From the NCBI GenBank assembly GCA_963855995.1, contig OY979728.1, forward strand, positions 3,954,330-4,018,329: a stretch of DNA of 64,000 nt. The letters are read 5' to 3'. The DNA comes from Muricea muricata. Its lineage: Eukaryota > Cnidaria > Anthozoa > Malacalcyonacea > Plexauridae. Below are positions 11,001 through 24,209 of the stretch, one piece after another. The translations under genes and the position numbers were made by a program. How positions within the stretch are numbered: the first letter of the stretch is position 1; each line of letters starts with the position of its first letter. The notes under the pieces are model-generated. The model was not told the origin of the DNA, did no database searches, and saw nothing but the letters and a program-made list of their open reading frames with translations.

Positions 11001-13353
11001 AAGTTTAACTCACTGTTCTAGTTTCTATATTTCTCCATTTCCAGAAACCAAAACTACTATTCATGCAGACAAGATTTGTGAATAATTATTTCTAAGCTTA
11101 TACGCAAGCTGCTATTAACTTCTTTTAACATCCATTCTATTATTTATACTTTAACCCAGGGATAATCTAACCAGCTTTAGCAGGCAGGAAGCATAGACGA
11201 AAATGTGGGATGTGTCTTTTGAAGGCGAGCGTCTTCAACGTAGGCTCAAATCCGCCTAGAGCGGGGGGGGGGGGGGGGCAAAGAGGGCAATTAGTCCTGT
11301 GTAATGGTATAAAAAAACAAATTCAAGGAATAACCATTGCACTATAAAGTACTTTAGAAAGATGTTCTTCAATTTGAAGAGGTTAAATCTCATTACACTT
11401 TCATAACAATGTTGAACAGCATCAGTTTACAATAATAGAATAAAGTTGAATGGCATAACACAGAGATGGAAAAAGGCATAACTTGCGTTGGACACGTTCC
11501 ATTATTATTGACATACATTGAACAACATTGCCTGTGTTTGACCCCAACATTGCTACACTCTGGTCACTTTGTTTTTAACAACTTATTTTTGTTGGCTATG
11601 TATAAAAAGAATGGACTCGCTAAACATCATGTAGTACCGGTAACTATCAGTGCACATTTAAATGCTAGCAGTTAGACAAATAAAAACAAAAATTAAACGT
11701 TACTTAAGATGGAACCACCTTAAAGAGATTGCATTGAGGCCCTTTTTAAATGCAAAATTTGTTAAAGACCATTAATGTGCCTTCTTACCTTTTATCTCAA
11801 TAGTTGCATTTGCATTGTTGCCTGTAAATACTATCTCCCTGGCAATTTTTGGATCAGGCCCTTCCCAAGAGATTTTGGGCTTGCTTGAATCCACCTTATC
11901 CCTTTCTGCCCAAGTAAGAATGCATTGAAACTCAGTTGGATGATTTTCTATTACAAATAAACTTTCGTGAACTGACCTGAATTTGACATCTGTAAAAGCT
12001 AAATAAAAAAAGTACAATTTAACTATCATGACCCCTAAGTTAGAATATTTTAAGAATTTTTCCACTATGCAAGCAAAAAAGGATAAACGAAATCTTCCTA
12101 TACGAAAAATATATTACATTATAGCCAGATGCATCAGATATTAATTGGCAACAGAATGTAACAAAAAAGTGTCTTCCTCAAGGGTGATCTAGTATCTTCC
12201 TCAGGGGTGATCTCATGTTGAAAATCGTGACTTTATGAAGACAACCTTGATGAAGACAATAGACTGTACTGCCAAAACATTGGGCTGGGCGTGAATGCAA
12301 TCATTAAATAAAACCAGTGTAGCAATGTGTCGGATAGCAAGAACAAATCCATAATAACCTGGGGTCGGAATGGTAGACATTGAAATTTACATTCCATCTG
12401 AATATCCAAGTGCTACCCATTTGTTTCCTGGGCATGTTTCCATGCTTCTAATATGTTTGAAATTTTGCAGAACCTCCCTCCCCCCTGTAGCAGGTCTAAA
12501 GTGGCTCCCCCCCCCCAAAAAAAAAGTAGTTGAGCCAGGGGGTATTATTTTATAGTAAATTACATGGTCCAAGTCATATTGATGAGAAATCACAAGCATG
12601 TTTGGTGACATGTTCAAAATCCTGCAAGTGACATAAATATTTATCCAAACACAAATGTGACTTTTCATTACACAAGTGTCATTTTCGGTAATACAAGTGA
12701 CAAGAACATGCCTCCCAAGGTGTCTTTACTCAATATTCGAACAATGACTTGAAATAGCTTTTCATCTGCTCCTCAACAAAGCTCGTAAAACATTAATTCC
12801 TGCATGATTAAATTCGGTACCAATATTGTTTCAACTCTCCCAGCATCTGTCGTTCAATATCGAGATAGAATTACAGGTATGCGAAAGCGCATCAAATTTC
12901 CTATACTAAGGCCTGTTTCAGACGTCGAACTTTTCATATGCCGAATCGAATGCAAATGAACTAAACTCTTTGTTTTAGCTTATTTGCATTAGATTCGGCA
13001 CACGAAAAATTCGACGTCTAAAACAGGCCTAACATATGAATATTAAAACTTATCAGTTTCTCGCAAGTAATATACTGATGACAGAAGAAGTCGTTCGGTT
13101 CATAATGAATCGAGCGTTGTACACTTTGGCACAATTTGGGATATTTACACACAGATATTGCAACCTGAAACACGATTATTCTGTTTCTCGCTTTGTTACA
13201 AGGCAGAAGGCAGGCATAATATCACTGACATATTTCGTTCTTAAGAATTCTGATAGAAAAATTATTAAAACACACCCTTCGGGAAGAAAATAACACCTTA
13301 CCCGGCGAAGAACACAGCAGAATGACCAATACACAGGCTAGAAATGCAGACAT
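7943..13353 (-). CDS. Gene A: three-Ig basigin-like paralogue, 3' end missing
   Basis: Six exons: 13353-13302, 11998-11789, 10911-10765, 10028-9717, 8792-8661 and 8080-7943. All keep GT-AG sites, phase-1 junctions and open frames (991 nt). Exon lengths equal those of gene B except exon 1, which is 9 nt shorter. The protein has a signal peptide (starting MSAFLACVLV), Ig1 over exons 2-3, Ig2 in exon 4 and Ig3 over exons 5-6. I find no membrane exon to the left, where homology with gene B stops and a 4.4-kb transposon sits. If the last donor is not used, reading ends four codons later at the TGA at 7931-7929, giving a soluble protein of about 334 aa. So this is either a secreted relative of gene B, a gene with an unrecognised 3' end, or a recent truncated copy. 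Confidence 0.75.
8661..8792 (-). CDS. Gene A exon 5: first half of Ig3
   Basis: 132 nt, phase 1 at both ends. First Cys in VKLTCDVVG and core Trp in FEWKDEED. By hand count I see six replacement and two silent changes against gene B. Confidence 0.85.
9717..10028 (-). CDS. Gene A exon 4: complete Ig2
   Basis: 312 nt, phase 1 at both ends. Cys (VVLNCSV), Trp (VSWIKDG) and DGGTYVCRS give a full Ig domain. Sixteen of 104 residues differ from gene B, eight of them inside 9832-9873. Confidence 0.88.
10765..10911 (-). CDS. Gene A exon 3: second half of Ig1
   Basis: 147 nt, phase 1 at both ends. It carries the second core Cys in SYRCTLKNLD. Only three residues differ from gene B. Confidence 0.85.
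10962..11188. mobile_element. MITE in gene A intron 2, shared with gene B
   Basis: Ends are inverted repeats (CTGGTTGTTCAAAGCTGG... and ...CCAGCTTTAGCAGGCAG) with inner CCAGGGTTAA and TTAACCCAGGG. The same element sits at the mirrored site 28048-28273, so it inserted before the duplication. Confidence 0.7.
11789..11998 (-). CDS. Gene A exon 2: first half of Ig1
   Basis: 210 nt, phase 1 at both ends. It carries the first core Cys (EFQCILTW) and the core Trp (ISWEG). It differs from gene B exon 2 at 13 of about 70 residues, three of them caused by a pair of compensating one-base indels. Confidence 0.85.
13302..13353 (-). CDS. Gene A exon 1: signal peptide
   Basis: Starts MSAFLACVLVILL and ends in phase 1 at CCGG|GTAAGG. 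It lacks a 9-nt repeat (TCTGCATTG) present in gene B exon 1, so the leader is three residues shorter. Confidence 0.8.
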
Positions 13354-13412
13354 CTTCAGTTTGATGCATAAAATAAAATGTTTCTTGCGATAATATTAAT
13401 AGACATTAGAGC

Positions 13413-13489
13413 ACAGTAGCCCGATAAGCGTCTGCACTTGCTGTCATTATAATACACAGCAAGTCGCAGCCGCTTGTCGGGCTACCTGT
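13413..13489. repeat. Hairpin at the edge of the duplicated arm
   Basis: ACAGTAGCCCGATAAGCG...CTTGCTGT (13413-13444) pairs with ACAGCAAG...CGCTTGTCGGGCTAC (13456-13489) around an 11-nt loop. It begins a few bases beyond the point where gene A and gene B upstream sequences stop matching, 60-136 bp upstream of the gene A start codon. It is absent from gene B. It is either a foldback MITE or a remnant of the rearrangement. Confidence 0.75.
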
Positions 13490-13518
13490 GATTAGAGAGG
13501 CCCTTACGTCACGCCAGA

Positions 13519-14017
13519 GTTAACAACAGGGTTGGTAGGTTCTGCGCATGCTTGAAGCCAAATAGCTATGCAAAAAAACGCCAAAATCTGCCAAATGAGG
13601 CCAAACTACAATTTTTCTAACGCGGCCAAATAAATGCTAAAGAGCTCAAATTTATCGCAAACTCATTCCTAATAGTTTTGGGTATTGACACTGTTCAACT
13701 TTTATTTTACAAGTGTAGTGTACTGCGTAGCACAACTAATTTATTCCATGAATGCTAAATAATCCTAATATACTAAAAGTCCTCATGAATACTAAATGCC
13801 TTTAATTTCACAATTAGTATACCTACATTATTATGACGATTAAACCTATATAAAATCAAGCTAAGATCGAAACATTTTCCAAGCCTTACTTTGAAATAGA
13901 AAGAGGCCAAAAAGTAGCCAAAAGGCCAAACTTTTTTTTTGAGGCCAAGCAAGAAAAAAAGAAGCCAAAATCGAGTTATTTGGCCTCTAATAGGCCAAAC
14001 TACCAATCCTGGTTAAC
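13519..14017. mobile_element. MITE with GTTAAC termini and GGCCAAA clusters
   Basis: GTTAACAACAGGGTTGGTAG at the left is mirrored by CTACCAATCCTGGTTAAC at the right. The interior has several copies of GGCCAAA/TTTGGCC. No open frame of note. Confidence 0.65.
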
Positions 14018-14770
14018 AACGAATTGCAATGCAATGTGGGAAACATGTGCCTGTCTAGTACGTCCCAGGGGAGGGGCATTTTCGTGTGAACCTTTGCCCG
14101 GGGGTGGGGTATTTGAAATGATGATTCTATTATTTTAGAACCAGTGATAATGCAATACAACATGATCAAACCAATTTCAAACAATATCAAAATCTACGTC
14201 AATATGTTATGATATAAAAGAAGGTTCCAAATAATGTCCCAATCTATTGTTTGTAGTACTGGTAATTAGACTGTATTAAATATTGTATTGAATATCAAAA
14301 TAACGCGCCAGACTGTATTCAAGCCCTAAATCCAAATTGTTTTGAATTTCAAAAAAGCGACGGGTATGCGGGTATTACCCGTGAGGAAGGTTTGCAAAAT
14401 GGGCAGTCAGTGAGGAAGGTTTCATGTCAACACACTACATAATGTATCCTAAACATTAACTTAAAAAATAATAGGTGATGATCTATTCCAGAAATCATAG
14501 TGATTTATGATACAATAGTGATTCATTGATTCCCTGGTTGGTAAGCCCAACTTTACAATATTTTGAGGAAGGTTTGCAAACTTTGAAAATTTTGCCCGGA
14601 GGAAGGTTGAATGCTTTTTGCAACTCTGGATATAAATTCTGTTTATTTTATGCTTCGCATAAATCATATGACATATATATTATTTCGATGGTCGTATATA
14701 TGATTTATACGAAGCATAAAATAATAAAATTATTGGATGAGGTTTTTGTGATATGCGGAATCATCAATGT

Positions 14771-14899
14771 CTCGGTAAGAGTTATCAGCCGAGCCAAATT
14801 ATCAATGTCGAGGTAAGAGTTATCAGCCGAGCCGAAGGCGAGGCAGATAACTCTTACCGAGTTATCTGCCGAGTCAGATAACTCTTACCGAGTTATCTT
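14771..14899. repeat. Nested palindromic repeats
   Basis: GGTAAGAGTTATCAGCCGAG occurs twice directly and then in inverted form (CAGATAACTCTTACCGAG, twice), making alternative stem-loops. No gene. Flanks from 14018 to 15086 hold only G/C-rich tracts and nothing recognisable. Confidence 0.6.
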
Positions 14900-15086
14900 A
14901 CCCTTGGATATAGGGTTTTAGATTTCATGTGTCCCCGGGGAGAGGAATTTACCGACAACTTTTTTCCCCACTGCGGGGCATTTTCACATGTATTTTAACC
15001 CCGCCCCCGGGGATTAACTACGTATTTTAAAAATTTGTCAAAAGCCCGGGGGGGGGGGATAGGCACGCTTGGATTTGACTCATGCA

Positions 15087-17585
<2,499 letters not shown>

Positions 17586-17779
17586 ACTTAAATACAGAAA
17601 TTGGTTTTCTAAAGAACGAATCACAAGCAGTGATGACTTTCGTTCCAAAATGCTAATCATAAAGCCTGATCATTTTAGGTTGGTATTTACCCATTCAATT
17701 TTGTTCCACCGTTTTTGGGCTTTCTGTAGCATTTTCGTTTGGACTTCATGACTTTAAATTGTTACATTAATGTATTATT

Positions 17780-20201
17780 ATATATATTGTCTTTCATTGT
17801 TATAACCACCACACACAAAGCCTGCTAGTATAGGTTGCTGGTGACCCAAATGAATACGCGACTCGTGGTATACACTACACTTTAGCGCGAAATTTTGCTG
17901 CAAAATTGAAAAATAGGTACGCTGGTACATACATGCGTCTACTGTAATTTTAATTCTGGACAAAATCTTGAAGAATGTGGATACGCAAAAGACATCAAAG
18001 GAAGAAAGAAAATTCTTTTAAACATTACAGAACTAATCTTACATACAAATCACACATACATACTTTAAATATATGAACCATCATCATGTGATAACGTAGA
18101 AGAACCAAGCACTCAAGTATTGTCAAGGGACAGAAAATCTGTCTTGTCGCTTGATGTAAGACAGATTTTCTATACCTCGACAATACTACCGCTATTCGAT
18201 TATTTGGGGCGATAAACATGCACAATTCGGAACTTGTGAACTCCCTGCAAACCTTAATTAGAAAATAGAGCAACTAATTCAATACTAGATCTTCCTCCGC
18301 AAACTTCAGCAACAGAGGTTTGCAACATTACACTAACCCTCTCATATCGCATATATAGGCATATACCCAAACATTCGCTGTTTAACTTGAATTCGTATGA
18401 ATTCATATGCAAACTGCGCCAACGGACATAATATTGTATAAAGTATCGACGTAAATCGCTCGCACGATGGCTATCCAATAAATACAATTGCAATGAATGA
18501 TAAACTCGACGGCTGCCAATAAATACAATGAATGATATTTTTTGGGGTGTATTTTTTCAACTGATGTCAATTCATTTCACAACCACCTGCATGGAATTTT
18601 TGGTGGTATTTTAACAGCTGTCATACGCTTCGCGTCGCGCGAACGAATTTGCTTATTGTGGAAAATAGGTTTTGTATATTCTGACATTATTGAACCGTTT
18701 GACATGTACCATTTTTGTTTGATTTTTAGTGCAGTAAAAAGAGGGAAAAAATCCTGAAAAAAACTGCCAGGTATGACTTAATCGTGGGCTCAGTGTGGGT
18801 TAAGTATCACGATAATTATGATCGGAAATATTGGTATAGACCGCTGTTGGTTACTAACTCCTCGTGGAATAAAACCTGCCGAGTGATCGTCCCATGTGAA
18901 CTGTATGGAAGCGAAATTCCCGCTTAGGTGGGCTGTGAATTTTCATGTGAACACAACTGATGATCGTCTAGATGGGCTGAGACTGAGTACATTTGCTTTA
19001 TTCACAAAATTCATTGTTTGAAACCAGATTTTTCCAGTCGATAGATTCCGATCAGTCTTGTCAACGATTTAGTCGGTTATGAAGACAAAACGCTAAACTC
19101 CACGCTGGTTATAATGAAACAATTAATATTCTACTTTTAGTGCTGAGCTTATCAAAAAGTCTCAGTATTGACGCCAGTAAAATATCTGCCAGCGAGTTAT
19201 AAAATGTGCTTAATCGCTGCAAGTTCGGAACTATATAACCCCTTAAAATTCTGAACTGTATTCCATATGTCACTGATGTACTGGCTAATGATTTGCCAGC
19301 TGGTTGGAGGTATTTGAAGTTGTATTTGATCGTTTTCCAAGCAAAAATCCGCCTTTTTCTTTTTCAAAACACTCTTGTACTTTTTGTACTGCTGAACATA
19401 AATAAAATTAGTTTACACAATCCGTTTACCTAGCGTACTTTTATATCAAAACAGGTACACAAACACACGGCTAGTAGCCTGATGAGTGCATGTTTGTGTC
19501 CGTACATATAAGGAACTGATTATCAAAATTAAGAAATTGTAGTTTGTGGAAAATGGAGAAGTGCACTGCATTGGCAAAGCATAAATTTTAGATTTTTTTC
19601 TTCCTTACTGCTAGAGGTCCTGCATGAACAGGTCAAAGTGAGTTGTAAGTAACAGTCAAATCGCCAGATTACTAGCGGAGCACGTTTGCAACGCACCATC
19701 CACATGGGTAAGTATGGCGACGACATATATTATTCCCACCATGCAAGCTTGATGCGATAACCGCTATCTTATCAACGTTGCATAGCGGAACGAAAACTAC
19801 AGCTTGTTACTAGTTAACTCACATTTGCTGTTCCGTTCACATCTCCATGCTGTCTGGTGTTTGGTGCAATGCTTTTCTCAAAATTCATATCAATATCTAA
19901 AAATTGCAATGAAGCAAAGAATTTAAATCAATAAACTGCGTCTATTAACACAAGTACAGAGGCGTATACCATAAGGATTTGCTACTGCACTCAGTGGACT
20001 GATTTGTAACAACTAGTGATGCGTGTGTTGTTACTCTGAGTTTAGTATATCCACACCGAAACTTTTGGAATGCTAGCCCAAAGCTGCCATACAACTGAAT
20101 TAAGTTGGTTCGAGTGTGTGAATTTTTAAAACTGAGTCTAGTTCCTTCGATATCAAAGCAATCTTATGTGTAAATGGGTAATCAGGATTTTATGTGTCTT
20201 A
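17780..20201 (-). repeat. Right arm of 5.1-kb palindrome
   Basis: Reverse complement of 15087-17585, separated from it by a loop of about 195 bp (17586-17779). It could be a giant foldback transposon or a local inverted duplication. It lies inside the spacer of the larger gene A/B inverted duplication. Confidence 0.9.
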
Positions 20202-20369
20202 GTGTTATACACTTAGGTGAAAATGGTGTTTGTAGTGTTACTTTGGGCTTTCTGTCCACGCTGGACAGGACGAATAGTTAAAAAATATGCCTGACATGCA
20301 ACGGGGGAATCCAATCTACGGCTAGTTCAACGCTTTGTCAACTATATTCAGTTCACAAATATCACATAC

Positions 20370-20525
20370 TCGTCGTAGCTCAGTTCACACAACGCTCGGC
20401 TTGCATTTCAAACGTAGTAGGTTCGATTCTCATGCACCGTGGTCACGCATGTATTTTAGCTCGGTGCCGGGTTGGTGGATAACACAACAGTCAACAAACA
20501 TTGAAAAACACGAGTGCATGTGATT
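20370..20525 (+). mobile_element. tRNA-derived SINE
   Basis: The head has a pol III A box (CGTAGCTCAGTTCA, about 20374-20387) and a B box (GGTTCGATTCTC, about 20420-20431) at tRNA spacing. The acceptor stem does not close well and the anticodon arm is degraded, so this is not a functional tRNA. A short unrelated body follows (GGTGCCGGGTTGGTGG). Confidence 0.6.
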
Positions 20526-22379
20526 TCCAAATTGCGCGAGAACCCATACTATATTACTTATAGATAATATAGAAGGAAAGTGAAAGGGCATCGCGATCGC
20601 CCTCCTTCACTTTTCCCTTTAATTTACGCCCATGATCTCTTGATAAATGTGCGTAATGTAGGCAAAGCTTCTAAACCTTCAGATTTTTTTTACCTTTGGT
20701 ACAGATTTTTTCACTGTTATTACAGAATAAATGAATATTACACTCCTGTTTAGGATTAACTACACTGATATTGACCAATTATAGTCGAGAAACACTTCCT
20801 TGTATATTATTATTACACCAGATACAAAAAACAACATTACAGCTTGTTTGCAAACTTGTACCTGGGTTTGAGAAAGTAGCGGGAGATTTAATTATCAGTT
20901 GAACAAGTAACCATTAATCTGTTGGAATATTCCTTGTAGAGGTGAAAAAATAGGATAACTTTTTTTTTCTAGTTGAACAGGCAGTGCCTTATTGTACATC
21001 GACAGCACCAACCATGACGACAGACAAAAGTATGGCATACTTTGACATATCAATAATGCTACTGTTACACAAGTCATTGTTTTAAGATTAAGCCAGAGGT
21101 GTATCCCTTGGCTTCTTATGTTCGCATTTATTAAACTCAAACCTTCCTTTTAAACAATTTTTACCATAAGTCAATATCAATCCTAAAAAATACTCAAAGC
21201 TAGTTTACATCAATGTTGAACGGCGCCATTTCGGGTTGTTTACTAAAACAAAACTGCTTGAACCAGCTAACCATCATCGTTGTTACGAAGTGGTTGCTAA
21301 CAACATTGCAACGTTTTAGCACCGGCCAGATTTTTTAAAATTTTGCGAGGAAATGCATAATTTTTTCTTAAAAATACATATTTCCGCTGCTAAAAAGGGT
21401 GTGCTAAAAAGTGGAACCATTAAACATATTAATAATCTATGCTATTCAAAATGCACAATTAATTTCTCAATGCGGGTTTCGCTTTTTTTGGACAGCCCGT
21501 ACATCACGCATAGCTTGAGAAAGGCCAAGTAATTGGCATTGGTGCATTTGACAAAACACAATATACAAGTGACGATAAATTGATCCAGGCATCATATTTT
21601 TGGAATTAGCTTAAATGTTGACTGACACAGACGATGGATTTATTTGTTACGGATAGTTTGCACTAAATTGCAGTCCACTTGTTTGCTTTTTCAAAACATG
21701 CGACAAAATATTTTTCCAATGAGGCATTACGTATAACAAACAATTTAAAACTGCCAATAATACGACGGATCATAAACAGGGCGTCTTTTGCCACCCAGGT
21801 GGAAGGGTACAATTATTGTTAAATTTCAAACCAGCGCAAAAATCACTGATGAAAATAGGATTTCAGAAACCCTAGAAATAAAAAAGTTCTTTGAAAAGCA
21901 TGTCCCTGAGGCCAGCCAGCGAAGCCAGCCCGACAATTTGGTTATGCTATGCAAATTGAATCATTATCATTATTCATTTCTTTAGAAATTCATTCCTTAT
22001 ATGGTCAAAAACACAGAAACATTTGCATTTGCATGACCAAATGTCGGGATGGCTTCGCTACTGCATGTTAGGAAGTTTCAAACCCAAATTGTAGGACAGA
22101 TCGTTTCATAATGAAGATAATTATGATCATTACTGAGATGAAATAATTAAGGATACCATAATTGTGGTATAGTTTTTACTCTAGTTGTCGCGTAGTATTT
22201 AAAAAAATTAATTAACACTCTTGAGTACAATTCAGTCTCAAATTGAATAACACCAAGTGCAAAGTCTTACTTACCCATACAAACTCAACGATACCATCTT
22301 AGAAAGCACGGTTTGTGAACTGGATCTTGGTGTTTTAACGTCTTCCACACTCACGTAGTTTTGAACAGGTTGACTATCT
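20526..22379. other. Intergenic DNA, nothing recognised
   Basis: Short frames on both strands lack motifs. The sequence is AT-rich with no clear repeat structure that I could identify. Confidence 0.45.
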
Positions 22380-22975
22380 GTGCAACAAAGAGACCAAAAT
22401 GCTAGCCTATGTCCGACGATTCAACGTTGGATATCAAAGATATCACAGTTCGTAGCAGACTATATTTATGCCTCAGTGTTCGTTCACAGCTCTGCTATGG
22501 ATCCCAAATCTGGACACCATAATCTGTGGCCTAAGTTAAACGCGTGGAATCAAGAAAATGTACAACAAATACGTTCTAAATTAATCCTTTCGTTGTGACA
22601 CAACCAACAGCGAGAAACTTGCACATCTGGACCCCCTGTTATTGTGCGACTGCCATGAATTTCTACATATGCTAACGTTCTACAAACTAGCACAAGGTAT
22701 CATGACTATTGACTACAGCCTTCACCCAGCAAGAACGAAATCATGAGTCAGTTGCAACGGCACAATGCAGGACCTCCACCAACCAAACATCATTTCTCAA
22801 CAGGGCAAAGAGAATTTGGAACGTACTGTGAAAAAGTTTGACAAACAATAACATTTGTTGAGGACAATTCAAAAATGGACTTATAAGTACTACAAATCAG
22901 CAGTGAAAGAAGTTTTTGATGTTGATAATCCAAGAACATGGAAATCTATATGTTTGTATGTTTGTCTTGTAATAT
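22380..22975 (+). pseudogene. Degenerate LINE reverse transcriptase C-terminus
   Basis: Across three frames, with stops and frameshifts, the plus strand reads the tail typical of jockey/CR1-type reverse transcriptases. The order is VRSQLCYGSQIW, then HLDPLLLCDCHEFLHMLTFY, then the terminal KYYKSAVKEVFDVDNPRTWK near 22880-22950. It is a dead 3' fragment, immediately followed by a Penelope remnant in the opposite direction. Confidence 0.65.
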
Positions 22976-22989
22976 AAATATGATGGCCC

Positions 22990-23880
22990 AACATATAACT
23001 TTTAGCAAAGCCATAAAACCAGTAAATATATAAATAAATTTTTATTAAGTAACGTTTCGTCTTTAACTTAAGACATCTTCAGACTAAATGGTATAAAATT
23101 ACGATGCTAGCGAATATAAGCTAAAATTATTTACAAGGTGCTATGTTACAAAGGTTGTGCTAGTAGATATAGAATAGGAAGGTGTAGGAAGGTACATGAC
23201 GGGACGAACAGACAAAGGATAAGACAAAGACGACAGCAAAGACAGTACTAAAAGAAGGTTAAGTGGAATTGAGCTACCCTGGACATTAAGAGTGGGCTTA
23301 AGCTTAGATATCAGACGGCTTTCGTGAATCATTAATTCGCGATCGTCTGAACAAGAGGAAAGGATTTCGAAGTCATCAAAATTGGCAATGTGACCGGTGG
23401 TTTTTAGGTGGGAGAATATGCTGGACATGACTGGACTGGATGATGGTTTTCCTGTTATAGGAGAGATGCCCAAGTGTTCAGATACTCGGGTATGTATATG
23501 GCGAGTGGTTTGACCCCTATACGATGCGGAACAGCATCGAACCTTGAATAAGTATACAACACCAGATCTCAAAAACTTTGGAATTCTAACCTTAAAAGGA
23601 AAGATAGAGGAGACACGCGTAGAAGAGCGAAAGACAAAGCGAATGTTGAGATGAGGATAAGCAGCACGACAAAGTCGTGTAATTTGAGTGCGAATCTGGA
23701 GAGAATGTGAACCAGTGAAAGGAAGGCAAAAATAGACCATTTTCTTAGGAACAGTGAGGACAGGAGGTTTTGGGTTCGAAAAGATTGTTGAGGAAGCGAC
23801 GAACAAGATGATCGAACAAGTTTGTCTTGCAATAAGTCTCGTAATCTGTCCTGTCAAATTCCGTGTTGTTATTAGATATT
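22990..23880 (-). mobile_element. 5'-truncated Penelope-like element
   Basis: The minus-strand frame at 23141-23857 ends in a GIY-YIG endonuclease, the hallmark of Penelope-like elements. Downstream, 23045-23095 carries AACGTTTCGTC...AAGACATCTTCAGAC, the kind of 3' sequence these elements show. The reverse transcriptase core is lost. It sits about 270 bp upstream of the gene B start codon. Confidence 0.75.
23141..23857 (-). CDS. Penelope RT thumb / GIY-YIG endonuclease fragment
   Basis: The 238-codon frame holds the end of the RT region (about 1-105), then the endonuclease. GVVYLFKVRCCSASYRGQTT fits the GIY-YIG core region, followed by an Arg helix (RVSEHLG), a conserved His region (SSIFSHLKTTGH) and the Glu helix (RELMIHESRLISKLKP). 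The frame is open but lacks the catalytic RT, so it cannot move by itself. Several core positions differ from the canonical GIY-YIG pattern, so activity is doubtful. Confidence 0.75.
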   Translation of the reverse strand: MTGQITRLIARQTCSIILFVASSTIFSNPKPPVLTVPKKMVYFCLPFTGSHSLQIRTQITRLCRAAYPHLNIRFVFRSSTRVSSIFPFKVRIPKFLRSGVVYLFKVRCCSASYRGQTTRHIHTRVSEHLGISPITGKPSSSPVMSSIFSHLKTTGHIANFDDFEILSSCSDDRELMIHESRLISKLKPTLNVQGSSIPLNLLLVLSLLSSLSYPLSVRPVMYLPTPSYSISTSTTFVT

Positions 23881-24148
23881 TAGGCTAGTAGATTGTTGTT
23901 AGATTTGTGTTCTTATATCGTGTCAGTATAGTGGTAGTCCATTCAAGGGACCGCTGTAATTGGCAAAACTGTGGCGCGCACCCTGCCGATGGAAGATATT
24001 CTATGTGTTGTTGTAAACACTTCCGGCACCCCACGAAGCCTCCCCGAAGATGTTCCGGAAGGCCGGAGCTCGGGCGGAAAAAATAAAGCAATCGTCCAGC
24101 AATTAATATTATCGCTAGAAACATTTGATTTTATACATCAAACAGAAG

Positions 24149-24209
24149 ATGTCTGCATTGTCTGCATTTCTAGCCTGTGTATTGGTCATTCTGCTGTGTT
24201 CGTCGCCAG
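24149..24209 (+). CDS. Gene B exon 1: signal peptide
   Basis: Starts MSALSAFLACV, hydrophobic to Cys-17, ending phase 1 at CCAG|GTAAGG. A duplicated 9-nt unit gives three more residues than gene A. This ATG was chosen because a typical leader follows and the next exons join in phase. Confidence 0.85.

Larger units (their letters stand above)
7533..13408 (-). repeat. Left arm of inverted segmental duplication
   Basis: This block is the reverse complement of 24094-34029 over all six gene A exons, most intron sequence and at least one shared MITE. Similarity stops abruptly near 7533, before the membrane exon of gene B, and near 13408, just upstream of the signal-peptide exon. The right arm is longer because of insertions found only there (about 25.5-27.0, 30.0-31.2 and 31.5-32.1 kb). 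Confidence 0.9.

Noticed and set aside
14771..14899. CRISPR-like or riboswitch-like repeat array
   Set aside because: Eukaryotic context, irregular spacing and inverted copies; these are nested palindromes, not an array.
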